Positions 7,664-16,102 of a stretch of 64,000 nt of DNA are shown here, piece by piece. The position numbers were made by a program, and so were the translations under genes. The notes beneath the pieces are model-generated. The model was not told the origin of the DNA and did no database searches. It saw only the letters and a list, made by a program, of their open reading frames with translations. Within the stretch, counting starts at the first letter, position 1. Each line of letters begins with the position of its first letter. Source of the stretch: Tahibacter soli (GTDB lineage Bacteria > Pseudomonadota > Gammaproteobacteria > Xanthomonadales > Rhodanobacteraceae); contig NZ_JAOVZO020000019.1 in the NCBI RefSeq assembly GCF_025717065.2, positions 1-64,000 of the forward strand. Direction: 5' to 3'.

Positions 7664-8461
7664 ATGAAACGTTTTCTGATTGCAGTGACGATGCTCGCCG
7701 CCGCCGGCACCGCGTTCGCGGCCGACACGCCGCGGCGCATCCTGATGGTCGGCAACAGCCTGAGCTACACGAACAACCTGCCGCAGCTCCTGGCCGCGGT
7801 CGCGCGCGCGAGCGGCGAGTCGGAAGTCGACGTGCAACTGGTCGCCACCGGCGGCGGCACGATCGCCGAGCGCTGGCGCGACGGCTACGTGCAGCGCCTC
7901 TTGCGCGACGAGCACTGGGACGTGCTCGTGCTGCAGGAACGCGGCGGCCGCATCGCGTGCATCGCCGACCAGCGCGCGGCGCCCGGCGACAGCTGCCGCG
8001 AACTGCGCAACGCGCACGACCGCTTCGTCCGCCTCGCGCGCGAGCGCGGCGTCAGGCCGTTGCTGCTCGGCACCTGGACGCCGGAAGAGCGCTGGCAGCA
8101 TCGCCTCTCCGAAGGCCTGCGCGAGCTTGCGGTCGAAACCCGGGCGCGCGCGGTCGATCCGGGGCCGGCGCTCGCCGCGCTCGCGGCGAAGCGCCCGCCG
8201 GGCGCGGTCTACGCCGACGAGCAGTTTCATCCGACGCTCGACGCCTCGGTGCTCGTCGCGTGTGCGCTGTACCGCGAAATCTACGGCCGCGAGCCGCGGC
8301 GCGCGGGCCTAGACGCGCGCATCAGCGTGCTGCCGGCGTCGACGTATTTGTATGCGATGCGCACGGTCGAAAATCAGAACCTGCCGCTGCCCGAGCCGCA
8401 GCCGGTCGCGCTGTCGGCCGAGAAACTCGGCGAACTGATCGACGCGATCGCCCCGCGCTGA
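7664..8461 (+). CDS. Exported SGNH/GDSL-like hydrolase
   Basis: The 265-residue protein begins with a cleavable signal (MKRFLIAVTMLAAAGTAFA). The mature part starts RRILMVGNSLSYTNNLP, which matches block I of SGNH hydrolases (nucleophile Ser in GNSLS); VATGGGTIAERW resembles the glycine block, and DEQFHPT near residue 185 carries the Asp/His pair of block V. Such enzymes remove acyl or acetyl groups from lipids or polysaccharides. The exact substrate is unknown. Six bases separate it from the flavoprotein gene, so it probably belongs to the lpoA transcript. It converges on the next gene with only five bases between the stop codons. Confidence 0.72.
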   Translation: MKRFLIAVTMLAAAGTAFAADTPRRILMVGNSLSYTNNLPQLLAAVARASGESEVDVQLVATGGGTIAERWRDGYVQRLLRDEHWDVLVLQERGGRIACIADQRAAPGDSCRELRNAHDRFVRLARERGVRPLLLGTWTPEERWQHRLSEGLRELAVETRARAVDPGPALAALAAKRPPGAVYADEQFHPTLDASVLVACALYREIYGREPRRAGLDARISVLPASTYLYAMRTVENQNLPLPEPQPVALSAEKLGELIDAIAPR

Positions 8462-8466
8462 GCACG

Positions 8467-9960
8467 TCAGTCCGCCTTGCCGCCGCGTTTCAGGCGGGCG
8501 AGCCGGTATGTGGCGTAGTCGTCGTCCGCATCGAGCGCGACGGCGCGCTTGAACAACGCCGCGGCCTTGTTCCTGTCGCCGCGATCCAGCGCGATTTCGG
8601 CCATGCCGTCGTAGCTGCCCGACGAGGTCGGGAACGTCGCGAGCGTGAAGTCGAAGATCGCCGCGGCGGCATCGAGCCGGCGATCCTCGAAGAGGTCGTA
8701 GCCGAGGTGCAGCAGCATGTTTTCGTTCAAGCCCGGATCGTCGGGCTTGGCGCGCGCGAGCGCCTGGTACTGCGCGATCGCCGCCGCCGCGTCCTTGTCG
8801 ACGATCGTCGTCCAGAGCACGTCGCGCGCCGACCGCGCAGGCTGCGCGTACGGCGCGCCGAATACGATCGCGGCGAGATCCCTGCCGGCCCGGCCGGCGG
8901 ACATGCGGTCGCTGTTGCCGAGCACGATCACGGTCACGCGCGCGTCGGGAAAGCGCAGCAGATACGACGAGAACCCGTTGAGGCTGCCGCTGTGCTCCGT
9001 CGTGCGCCGGCCGTACGCCTCGCCGATTCGCCAGCCGTACGCGTAGCCGTCCTTGAACGCGGTGAACATCCGCTCGCGCGATGCGCGCGAGACGAGCGTG
9101 TCGGCGTAGAGCGCCTGATCCCAGCGCAGAAGGTCGCCGGTCGTCGAGGTCAGGCCGCCGGCGGCGTAGCTGGCGGTCGGATCGACGAACGGCGCGCCGA
9201 CGAACCGCGTGCCGCGCGAGTAGTAACCGGTCGCGCGGCCCGGCACGAGTTCGCGGTTTTCGGTGTACGCGGTGTGCAGCATGCCGAGCGGCGCGAAGAT
9301 CGCGTCATGCAGGTACTGCGCGTAGGTCTTGCCCGACGCGCGCTCGATCGCGAGCCCGAGCAGGTGATAGCCGGAATTGCTGTACTTGTGCTTTTCTCCC
9401 GGAGTGAACTCGAGCGGCAGGCCGCGGACCAGATCGACGAGTTCGTCGCGCCGGTACCGCCGGAGCCCGAGGTCTTCGTCCCAGTCCGGCAGACTGGAAA
9501 AGTTTCTGATGCCCGACGTATGCGTCAGCAGATGGTGCAGCGTGATCGGCCGCCATGATTTCGGGCAGTCGGCGAGATACCGGCAGATAGGGTCGTCGAC
9601 CTTCAGCTTGCCCTGCTCTTCGAGTTGCAGGATCGCCATCGCGGTGAACTGCTTGGTCAGCGATGCGATGCGGAAGATCGTGGAAGGCGTGTTCGGCGTG
9701 CCGGTCTCGATGTTCGCGAGGCCGTAGCTGGCATCGAACAGCGGCACGCCGTCGCGCGCGACCAGCACCGAGCCGGAAAAATGCGCGTCGCGGACGGCGG
9801 CCTGCAGATAGGCGTCGATGTTCGCGGCGATGCTCGTCGCCGCGGCGGCGGCGTTTGTCGCACCGTCGGTGGCCGGCGGCGTCTGCGCCGTCGCGAGGCT
9901 TGCGGCGAGCGCGCACGCGCCCGCCAGCGCGGCCCAGCGGCCGCGTCGTTTCGTCGTCAT
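8467..9960 (-). CDS. Exported serine hydrolase (class C beta-lactamase/PBP fold) with TPR tail
   Basis: The start was placed at 9960 because MTTKRRGRWAALAGACALAA gives a proper signal peptide and AAGGAA sits upstream; a longer frame exists. The 497-residue protein has the serine hydrolase motifs SLTK (S100, K103), YSN (HKYSNSGYHLLG) and HSG (TEHSGSLNG), so the active site is intact. The last 120 or so residues form two TPR-like helical pairs. This family includes D-amino-acid peptidases, esterases and beta-lactamase relatives. It lies beside an M56 protease and a BlaI repressor on the same strand, which suggests that the three respond to the same envelope signal. Confidence 0.85.
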   Translation of the reverse strand: MTTKRRGRWAALAGACALAASLATAQTPPATDGATNAAAAATSIAANIDAYLQAAVRDAHFSGSVLVARDGVPLFDASYGLANIETGTPNTPSTIFRIASLTKQFTAMAILQLEEQGKLKVDDPICRYLADCPKSWRPITLHHLLTHTSGIRNFSSLPDWDEDLGLRRYRRDELVDLVRGLPLEFTPGEKHKYSNSGYHLLGLAIERASGKTYAQYLHDAIFAPLGMLHTAYTENRELVPGRATGYYSRGTRFVGAPFVDPTASYAAGGLTSTTGDLLRWDQALYADTLVSRASRERMFTAFKDGYAYGWRIGEAYGRRTTEHSGSLNGFSSYLLRFPDARVTVIVLGNSDRMSAGRAGRDLAAIVFGAPYAQPARSARDVLWTTIVDKDAAAAIAQYQALARAKPDDPGLNENMLLHLGYDLFEDRRLDAAAAIFDFTLATFPTSSGSYDGMAEIALDRGDRNKAAALFKRAVALDADDDYATYRLARLKRGGKAD

Positions 9961-9997
9961 GTCGGTTCCTTGGTGGACTAGCGGAATGTTCGGCCGC

Positions 9998-11536
9998 TCA
10001 GGGCCGGCCGGCGACCGCGCCGTGGGCGGCGAGCCAGGCACGCACGGCGGGATCGCGCGCCTGGTTCAGCGGCGATCGCCAGCGCCCGAGCCAGCCGTCG
10101 GCGACGACGCCGAGATTGACGTCGGCGCCGTGCGCGACGAGGCGCCGCACCGTCGAGAGATGGCCCTCGCGCGCCGCGTTGATCAGCGGCGTCTCGTCGT
10201 AGGTCACGACGCGATCGACGTCCGCGCCGGCCCTGATGAGACGCTCGACGATCGCGTCGTGCCCAAGCTGCGCCGCGACGATCAGCGGATTGCCTTCGCC
10301 GAGCGACGCGCGGTTCGGATCGGCACCGAGGTCGAGCAGCGTGTCGACGGTGCCGGACCTGCCCGCGCGGATCGCCTGGATCATCGCCGTGCCTTCGTCG
10401 AGCACGCGCGCGTCGACGTCGGCGCCGTCGCGAACGAGCCGGCGCAGGGCTTCGTCGTCGCCGCTGCGCGCCGCGGCGAGCAGTGCCGCGGCCTGCGTGT
10501 CGGTGGCGGGCGTGGTCCATGCCGAGAAATCGACCGATGGAGATGTGGCGACGGCAACGCCCGCGAACGCGACGAGCAGACCGGAACACAGTGCGACCGC
10601 TGCGCGGCGACGCTGCGGCGACACCTCGGTCTCGTCGTCGAGCAGACCGTCGATGCGGCGCGCGAGCTGGCTGCGACGCGCGAAGATGCCGGCGGCGAGC
10701 GGCATCGCCTGTGCGTCGGCGACCGGCAAGGTTTCCGCCATCGTCAGCAGCGACGCGGCGTAGCCGACACGCACGCCGCTCGCGTGCGCGGCGCGTTCGT
10801 CGCAGGCCATTTCGCGCGCGAGTTCCAGCCGCCGCTCGATGAGGCGCAGGAACGGACTCCACCAGAAAACGGCCAGCGCGAGGCGCACGAGCGCGGCCAG
10901 CCACAGATCGCCGCGCCGGATGTGCGCGATCTCGTGCCGCAGCACGTCGCGCAGGATGCCGGCTTCGAGCCCGTCCGCGACGGCGCGCGGAATCAGGATG
11001 CAGGGGTGCAGCAGGCCGACCACCATCGGCCCGTCGGTCGCGGTGGTCGCGATGCGCGCGCGGCGCGGCAGCACGTCCGCAAGTTCGGCCTCGAGCGCCG
11101 GCGCCGGATGCGCGCGGCGGCGCAGGCGCCGGGCGAGCGCCCAGCCATCGAACAGCCGAGTCAGTTGCACGAGGATGCCGACGGACCATGTCAGCACGAC
11201 CAGCGTCCACGGCGAACGCGGAACGTCGAGATGCACCATGTCGCGGCGATAACCGGCGTCGTACACCGCTTCGTCGACGGTCGCGCCCTCGCCCGGCAAC
11301 GGCTCGAGCGCCGGCGCGGACGACGCGATCGCCGGCGCCAGCGTCGACGCGCCGGGCACGAAGATCGCGAGCGGCGACAGCGCGGCAGTCAGAAAGATCG
11401 CCAGCAGCAGCCACGAACGCCATTCGGCGCCGAGCGCGCTCACGCGCGACAGCAGCAGCGCCGCTGCGAACAGCAAGGCGCTGACGAGAAGATGATGAAA
11501 CGCCAGGGAGAGCGCCGCGTCGATCAGGCTTTGCAT
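9998..11536 (-). CDS. M56 (BlaR1-like) membrane metalloprotease fused to ankyrin repeats
   Basis: Start chosen at 11536, where the ATG overlaps the blaI stop (ATGA). In the 512-residue protein the N-terminal 150 or so residues hold several membrane helices. The M56 zinc motif follows: H201-E202-x-x-H205 (LRHEIAHIRRGD), with the downstream ELAREMACDERAAH segment. After a further membrane helix near 340, the C-terminal third (about 360-512) is a set of ankyrin repeats (DGADVDAR, LGADPNRA, AGADVDRV, HGADVNLG at about 34-residue steps). Classical BlaR1/MecR1 has a penicillin-binding domain in that place. The M56 part would cleave BlaI on signal; the ankyrin part may be the ligand- or partner-binding sensor. 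Confidence 0.88.
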   Translation of the reverse strand: MQSLIDAALSLAFHHLLVSALLFAAALLLSRVSALGAEWRSWLLLAIFLTAALSPLAIFVPGASTLAPAIASSAPALEPLPGEGATVDEAVYDAGYRRDMVHLDVPRSPWTLVVLTWSVGILVQLTRLFDGWALARRLRRRAHPAPALEAELADVLPRRARIATTATDGPMVVGLLHPCILIPRAVADGLEAGILRDVLRHEIAHIRRGDLWLAALVRLALAVFWWSPFLRLIERRLELAREMACDERAAHASGVRVGYAASLLTMAETLPVADAQAMPLAAGIFARRSQLARRIDGLLDDETEVSPQRRRAAVALCSGLLVAFAGVAVATSPSVDFSAWTTPATDTQAAALLAAARSGDDEALRRLVRDGADVDARVLDEGTAMIQAIRAGRSGTVDTLLDLGADPNRASLGEGNPLIVAAQLGHDAIVERLIRAGADVDRVVTYDETPLINAAREGHLSTVRRLVAHGADVNLGVVADGWLGRWRSPLNQARDPAVRAWLAAHGAVAGRP

Positions 11537-11928
11537 CACGATTTCCCCTTCGCGCCGGCGGCGTCGACCTTGCGCCGCAGCGCCTCGAGTTCCGCGCGAT
11601 CGATCTCGTGCTCGGCGACGAGGTGCTGCGCCAGCACGTTCGGCGAGCCGTCGAAGAACTGCGCCAGCAGCTCGCTCAACGCGCGCTTGCGCGCCTGTTC
11701 GCGCGTGATCGCCGCGCGATAGATGAAGGCGCGCCCGTCCTGGCGGTGCGTGACGAGCCCCTTCTTGTGCAGCACGCCGAGCATCGTCAGCACCGTGGTG
11801 TAGGCCGCCGGCTTGTGCCTGGACAATTCGTCCGCGACGTCGCGCACCGAGGCTTCGCCCTTGTGCCACAGCACATCGAGTATCGCGTGCTCCGACTTCG
11901 TCAGCGTCGTCGAGGGAGGTCTGGCCAT
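11536..11928 (-). CDS. blaI: BlaI/MecI/CopY-family transcriptional repressor
   Basis: A 130-residue winged-helix repressor. TKSEHAILDVLWHKGEASVR is the typical N-terminal start of the DNA-binding domain, followed by AAYTTVLTMLGVLHKKGLV (recognition helix) and the wing THRQDGRAFIYRA. The C-terminal helices form the dimerisation arm that an M56 protease cuts in Bla/Mec systems. Its stop overlaps the start of the M56 gene, so both are co-translated and stoichiometry is coupled. Upstream lie two inverted copies of an ACTA-N6-TAGT-like site that could be its own operator. Confidence 0.92.
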   Translation of the reverse strand: MARPPSTTLTKSEHAILDVLWHKGEASVRDVADELSRHKPAAYTTVLTMLGVLHKKGLVTHRQDGRAFIYRAAITREQARKRALSELLAQFFDGSPNVLAQHLVAEHEIDRAELEALRRKVDAAGAKGKS

Positions 11929-11936
11929 GGCGCTTC

Positions 11937-12006
11937 TACGTATTCGTTAGTTGATGCGCGGCATCGTAGGCGCGACGCCGGCGGCACGTCAACTATTTAT
12001 TTAGTA
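11937..12006. promoter_or_regulatory. Probable BlaI operator pair upstream of blaI-M56
   Basis: Two 19-base sites lie in opposite orientation at 11937-11955 and 11988-12006. They share TAC at one end and TAGTTGA at the other. The distal site contains the perfect dyad ACTA-N6-TAGT; the proximal one is degenerate. The proximal site starts 9 bases before the blaI start codon, so repressor binding there would block the promoter or the early transcript. Assignment to BlaI rests on position and symmetry only. Confidence 0.45.
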
Positions 12007-12007
12007 G

Positions 12008-12496
12008 CTACGGAACGACGTGCGCGACGGCTGCGAGCACGGCACCGGCCATGACGCCCGCCAGCGCATCGTCGAGCATGACGCCGAGACCGCCGTGCAC
12101 GTTGCGGTCGGCCCACGAGACGGGCCACGGTTTCCACACGTCGAAGATGCGAAAAAGAATAAAACCGACAAGAATCCACCACCACGCGGGAGGCGCCAAT
12201 GCGAGCGCGAGCCACTGCCCGACGAATTCGTCGACGACGACGAAACCCGGATCCTGCACGCCGGTTCGCGCCACGACGATGCGCGACGCCGCGATGCCGA
12301 GCGCGAACACGAGCGCGACCGCGACGAAATAGCCGGCGAGCGGCAGGTCGCGCAGCCACAGCCAATACGGAATCAGCGCGACGGCGGAACCGACCGTGCC
12401 CGGCGCGACCGGCGCGAGGCCCGCGCCGAAACCGGTCGCGATCCAGCCGGCCGGGTGCGCGAGCAGCGCGCGGCGCTGCGCGGCGTCGAGGCTCAC
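12008..12496 (-). CDS. pgpA: Phosphatidylglycerophosphatase A
   Basis: PgpA dephosphorylates phosphatidylglycerophosphate in the inner membrane to give phosphatidylglycerol. The GTG at 12496 was chosen because it overlaps the thiL stop (GTGA) and yields 162 residues, close to the usual 160-170. Family motifs are clear: GFGAGLAPVAPGTVGSA near the N-terminus, VVDEFVGQWLAL in the middle, and RIFDVWKPWPVSWADR then GGLGVMLDDALAGV at the C-terminus, with hydrophobic helices between them. It is the last gene of the glyA-to-pgpA block. Confidence 0.94.
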   Translation of the reverse strand: MSLDAAQRRALLAHPAGWIATGFGAGLAPVAPGTVGSAVALIPYWLWLRDLPLAGYFVAVALVFALGIAASRIVVARTGVQDPGFVVVDEFVGQWLALALAPPAWWWILVGFILFRIFDVWKPWPVSWADRNVHGGLGVMLDDALAGVMAGAVLAAVAHVVP

Positions 12497-13449
12497 GCGA
12501 AATGATCCCAGCCGGCGCGGTCGGGCGCGAGCGCATCGCCGCCGGCGTCGACGAGACCGGGGCGTTTCGTGACCGTGCCGATGCGCGCGATCGGCACGCC
12601 GGCCTGCGCCGCCGCGCGCTCGGCGTCGGCGACGCGATCGTCCGGCACGGTGAAGCACAGTTCGTAGTCGTCGCCGCCGCGCAGCTGCCAGTCGCGCCGG
12701 CGATCGGGGTCGGCGCAGGCGCGCAGCGCGTCGGACGCGGGCAATGCGTCAACGTCGACCGTCGCACCGACGCCGCTGCGCCGCGCGACGTGGCCGAGGT
12801 CGGCGGCTAGGCCGTCGGAAACGTCGATGCAGGCGGACGCGACGCCGCGCAGCGCGAGGCCGAGCGCGACCCGCGGCGTCGGACGGTCCAGCCGCGCGCG
12901 CAGAGCCGCGCGTTCGGGCCGCGACGCGAACGCGTCGGCGAGAACGACGGCTAGGCCCGCCGCCGCGTCGCCGAGCGTGCCGCTGACGAAAATGGCGTCG
13001 CCCGCGCTCGCGCCGTCGCGTCGCAACGCGGTGCCGCGCGGCACGAAGCCGTGCACGGCGACCGTGATAGCGAGCGGACCGCGCGTAGTGTCGCCGCCGA
13101 CGAGCGCGACGCGATGTTCGGCCGCGAGCGCCGCGAAGCCGTCGACGAACGCGAGCGGCCATTCGGGCGAACCCTCGGGCAAGGTCAGCGCGAGCGTGAC
13201 CCACGCGGGCTCGGCGCCCATCGCCGCGAGATCGGAAAGGTTCACCGCGAGCGCCTTCCAGCCGACGTCGAACGCTGCGGTGTTCGGCGGAAAATGCACG
13301 CCGGAGACGAGCGTGTCGGTCGAAACGACGAGTTCGTGGCCGGGCCGCGGCGCAAGTATCGCCGCGTCGTCGCCGATGCCGAGGACGACATCGTCGCGCG
13401 TGTTTGAAACGCGCGACCGGATTTCATCGATCAGCGCGAATTCGCGCAT
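12493..13449 (-). CDS. thiL: Thiamine-monophosphate kinase
   Basis: ThiL phosphorylates thiamine monophosphate to the active cofactor thiamine diphosphate. The start at 13449 overlaps the nusB stop (ATGA) and gives 318 residues, normal for the family. Motifs of the AIR-synthase-related fold include [22 protein letters not shown] (Mg/ATP site), STDTLVSGVHFP, ALAVNLSDLAAMGA, LVGGDTTRGP and CIDVSDGLAADLGH. Translation is coupled at both ends to nusB and pgpA. Confidence 0.96.
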   Translation of the reverse strand: MREFALIDEIRSRVSNTRDDVVLGIGDDAAILAPRPGHELVVSTDTLVSGVHFPPNTAAFDVGWKALAVNLSDLAAMGAEPAWVTLALTLPEGSPEWPLAFVDGFAALAAEHRVALVGGDTTRGPLAITVAVHGFVPRGTALRRDGASAGDAIFVSGTLGDAAAGLAVVLADAFASRPERAALRARLDRPTPRVALGLALRGVASACIDVSDGLAADLGHVARRSGVGATVDVDALPASDALRACADPDRRRDWQLRGGDDYELCFTVPDDRVADAERAAAQAGVPIARIGTVTKRPGLVDAGGDALAPDRAGWDHFA

Positions 13450-13916
13450 CAGCGCCCGCGGTATTCCGTCGTGCGCCACTGGCCCGCGAGCTTGTCGAGC
13501 ACGCCGTTGACGTAGGTGTGGCCGTGGTCGGCGCCGAAGCGCTTGGTCGTTTCGATCGCCTCGTTGATGACGACGCGATACGGCACGTCGATGCGATACC
13601 GAAGCTCGTAGGCGCCCAGGCGCAGCGCGGCGCGTTCGATCGGGTCGACCTGCGCGACTTCGCGGCCGAGAAACGGCAAGAGGCCCGCGTCGAGTTCGGC
13701 GCAGTGCGATTCCACGCCGCGCACGAGGTCTTCGAAGTATTCGAGGTCGGCGACTTCCATGTCCTGCTCGTGGCGGAACTGGTCGATCACCGTGCCGATC
13801 GCGCTGCCGGACAGCTGCCACGCGTACAGCGCCTGCAGCGCGCGGCGACGTGCGCGCGAGCGCGCCTGGAGATCCACACCTTCGGGTTTGCGCGACGAAT
13901 TCACAGCTTGCTCCAC
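13449..13916 (-). CDS. nusB: Transcription antitermination factor NusB
   Basis: NusB binds boxA RNA with NusE (S10) in the antitermination complex of rRNA operons. The 155-residue protein has the typical [16 protein letters not shown] start, a middle helix with [25 protein letters not shown], and the strongly conserved [17 protein letters not shown] then VNGVLDKLA. The ATG at 13916 lies 16 bases inside ribH; an in-frame GTG at 13904 overlapping the ribH stop is an alternative start. Confidence 0.95.
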   Translation of the reverse strand: MEQAVNSSRKPEGVDLQARSRARRRALQALYAWQLSGSAIGTVIDQFRHEQDMEVADLEYFEDLVRGVESHCAELDAGLLPFLGREVAQVDPIERAALRLGAYELRYRIDVPYRVVINEAIETTKRFGADHGHTYVNGVLDKLAGQWRTTEYRGR

Positions 13917-14365
13917 AAATCAGCCATTTCCACAGCGGCGAGCGCGATGTCTTCGCCTTTGTTGCCGTGCGCGCCGCCGGCGCGCGCTTCGGCGTCGGCG
14001 TACATCTCGACCGCCAGCACGCCGTTCAGCACCGGCACGCCGTGGTCGAGCGCGACGCGCATGAGGCCCTGCGCGCAGCCGTCGGCGACGTGTTCGTAGT
14101 GGCGCGTATCGCCGCGCACGACGCAGCCGAGCACGAGGATGCCGGCGTAGCCGCCCTTGCTCGCCAGCCGCGCGACCGCGACGGGCAGTTCCCACGCGCC
14201 GGGCACGCGCACGACGTCGATCGCCGCGTCGCTCGCGCCGTGTTCGCGCAGCACGCGCTGCGCGCCCGCGACGAGCGGATCGACGATGCGGGGGTTCCAG
14301 CGGCTCGCGACGATCGCGAAACGCCGGTCGGCGGCGACGCGCAGGTCGCCGGAAATCTCGGGCAT
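13901..14365 (-). CDS. ribH: 6,7-dimethyl-8-ribityllumazine synthase
   Basis: RibH condenses 5-amino-6-ribitylaminouracil with 3,4-dihydroxybutanone 4-phosphate to make lumazine, the penultimate riboflavin step; the enzyme forms icosahedral or decameric shells. Length (154) and motifs are standard: [10 protein letters not shown] (substrate loop), [26 protein letters not shown] with the catalytic His, [10 protein letters not shown] and [15 protein letters not shown]. It follows ribBX after 34 bases and precedes nusB with a short overlap. Confidence 0.97.
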   Translation of the reverse strand: MPEISGDLRVAADRRFAIVASRWNPRIVDPLVAGAQRVLREHGASDAAIDVVRVPGAWELPVAVARLASKGGYAGILVLGCVVRGDTRHYEHVADGCAQGLMRVALDHGVPVLNGVLAVEMYADAEARAGGAHGNKGEDIALAAVEMADLWSKL

Positions 14366-14399
14366 GGGAGGGCCGCGCGGTTGAACGGGGGCCGCTAGT

Positions 14400-15506
14400 T
14401 TACCCGACTTGATGCCCGACCACTTCGAGGCCGAACCCGGCGAGCCCGACGAGGCGCCGCGCGGGGCCGAGCACGGTCAGGCGCCTGACGCCCAGGTCCA
14501 TCAGGATCTGCGCGCCGAGGCCGTGGCGGCGCCATTCCTGCACGGCGTCGGTTTTCGCGTCGGCCTTGGCCGTCGCGCGCACGCGCCGCGTCAGTCGATC
14601 GAGCACCGCGGCGGCGTCTTCCGGCTCGGCCAGCACGAGCACGACGCCGCGATCGGCGTCGGCGATGCGGCGCAGCGCGGCCGTCACGGTCAGGCCGAGG
14701 TCGTCGCGCGTGAGGTGCAGCACGTCGCTCAGCGTGTTGCGCACATGCACCCGCGTGAGCACCGGCGCGCCGTCGTCGATCGCGCCGCGCGCGAGCGCGA
14801 AGTGCAGCGAGCGCGAGAGCAGGTCGCGATACGCGACGAGGCGGAACGCGCCGAACTCGGTGTCGACGGTTTCGTCGTGCACGCGCTCGACGGTTTTTTC
14901 GGTTTCGAGGCGATAGCGGATCAGGTCGGCGATCGTGCCGATGCGCAGGCCGTGCTTTTTCGCGAACGCTTCGAGCTGCGGCCTGCGCGCCATCGTACCG
15001 TCGTCGTTGAGCACTTCGACGAGCACGCCGGCGGGTTCGAGGCCCGCGAGCGCCGCGAGATCGGTCGCGGCCTCGGTGTGGCCCGCGCGCGTCAGCACGC
15101 CGCCCGGCTGCGTCGTCAGCGGAAAGATGTGGCCCGGCTGCGTCAGGTCGTGCGCGCGCGCGTCCGGGCGCACGGCGGTGCGCACGGTGTGCGCGCGGTC
15201 GTACGCGGAGATGCCGGTCGTGACGCCTTCGGCCGCCTCGATCGACACCGTGAAATTGGTGTGGTGCGGCGACGTGTTGTCGACGACCATCGGCTTCAGG
15301 CCCAGCTGGCGGCAGCGCTGCGGCGTCAGCGACAGGCATACGAGCCCGCGCGCCTCGCGCACCATGAAGTTGATGTCTTCGGGCCGCACTTTTTCGGCGG
15401 CCATGATCACGTCGCCTTCGTTCTCGCGGTCTTCGTCGTCGAGAATGACGACCATGCGGCCGGCGCGGATGTCCTCGATGATGTCGGGGATGGTGTCGAA
15501 GCTCAT
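14400..15506 (-). CDS. ribBX: 3,4-dihydroxy-2-butanone-4-phosphate synthase with degenerate GTP cyclohydrolase II domain (RibBX type)
   Basis: The N-terminal 200 residues are a complete Rib[68 protein letters not shown]. It converts ribulose 5-phosphate to 3,4-dihydroxybutanone phosphate. The C-terminal part is related to RibA but lacks the three zinc-binding cysteines: where CGEVFxxxRCDC-type residues should be, it reads [18 protein letters not shown]. It therefore should not hydrolyse GTP, and a true RibA must be encoded elsewhere. The start overlaps the ribE stop (ATGA). Length is 368. Confidence 0.9.
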   Translation of the reverse strand: MSFDTIPDIIEDIRAGRMVVILDDEDRENEGDVIMAAEKVRPEDINFMVREARGLVCLSLTPQRCRQLGLKPMVVDNTSPHHTNFTVSIEAAEGVTTGISAYDRAHTVRTAVRPDARAHDLTQPGHIFPLTTQPGGVLTRAGHTEAATDLAALAGLEPAGVLVEVLNDDGTMARRPQLEAFAKKHGLRIGTIADLIRYRLETEKTVERVHDETVDTEFGAFRLVAYRDLLSRSLHFALARGAIDDGAPVLTRVHVRNTLSDVLHLTRDDLGLTVTAALRRIADADRGVVLVLAEPEDAAAVLDRLTRRVRATAKADAKTDAVQEWRRHGLGAQILMDLGVRRLTVLGPARRLVGLAGFGLEVVGHQVG

Positions 15507-16102
15507 CAGATAGTTCCCTGCTGCAGCCGCTCGACGTAACGCGCGACCATGTCGACCTCGATGTTCACGGCGGCGCCGGGAGCGAGGTCGGAAAAAGTGG
15601 TTTTTTCCACGGTGTGCGGAATGAGGTTGACGCCGAAGCGCGCGCCGTCGACTTCGTTCACGGTGAGGCTGACGCCGTTGATCGCGACGGAGCCCTTCGC
15701 GGCGATGTAGCGCGCGAGTTCCTTCGGCGCTTCGAACACCCAGCGCTGCGACCGCGCGTCCGGCGTCACCGACACGACGCGGCCGACGCCGTCGACGTGG
15801 CCCGACACGAGATGCCCGCCGAGGCGGTCGGCGAGGCGCAGCGCCTTTTCGAGATTGACGCGGCTGCCGGCGACGAGTGCGCCGAGCGTCGTGCGCGACA
15901 GGGTTTCGGTCGAAACGTCGGCGGCGAAGCCGGCGGCATCGAGCGCGACGGCCGTGAGACACACGCCGCCGACGGCGATGCTGTCGCCGAGCGCGACGTC
16001 CGCGAGGTCGAGATCGCCCGCGTCGACGACGAGACGCGTATCGCCGCCGACCGGCTCGAGCGCGCGCACGCGGCCGACGGACTGGATGATTCCGGTGAAC
16101 AT
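15506..16102 (-). CDS. ribE: Riboflavin synthase alpha subunit
   Basis: Riboflavin synthase dismutates two lumazine molecules to riboflavin. The 198-residue protein shows the internal duplication typical of the enzyme: first barrel MFTGIIQSVGRV...LGDSIAVGGVCLTAV, second barrel GHVDGVGRV...GSVAINGVSLTVNEV. The conserved MFTGII start and GGVCLT active-site region are intact. It overlaps ribD and ribBX by ATGA junctions, so the riboflavin genes are translationally coupled. Confidence 0.96.
   Translation of the reverse strand: MFTGIIQSVGRVRALEPVGGDTRLVVDAGDLDLADVALGDSIAVGGVCLTAVALDAAGFAADVSTETLSRTTLGALVAGSRVNLEKALRLADRLGGHLVSGHVDGVGRVVSVTPDARSQRWVFEAPKELARYIAAKGSVAINGVSLTVNEVDGARFGVNLIPHTVEKTTFSDLAPGAAVNIEVDMVARYVERLQQGTI

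Noticed and set aside
6229-9558. 1109-codon open frame on the plus strand across the flavin oxidase and hydrolase genes
   Set aside because: Its translation is Arg/Ala-rich with no domain and it overlaps three well-supported genes; it is an artefact of GC-rich codon use in another frame.
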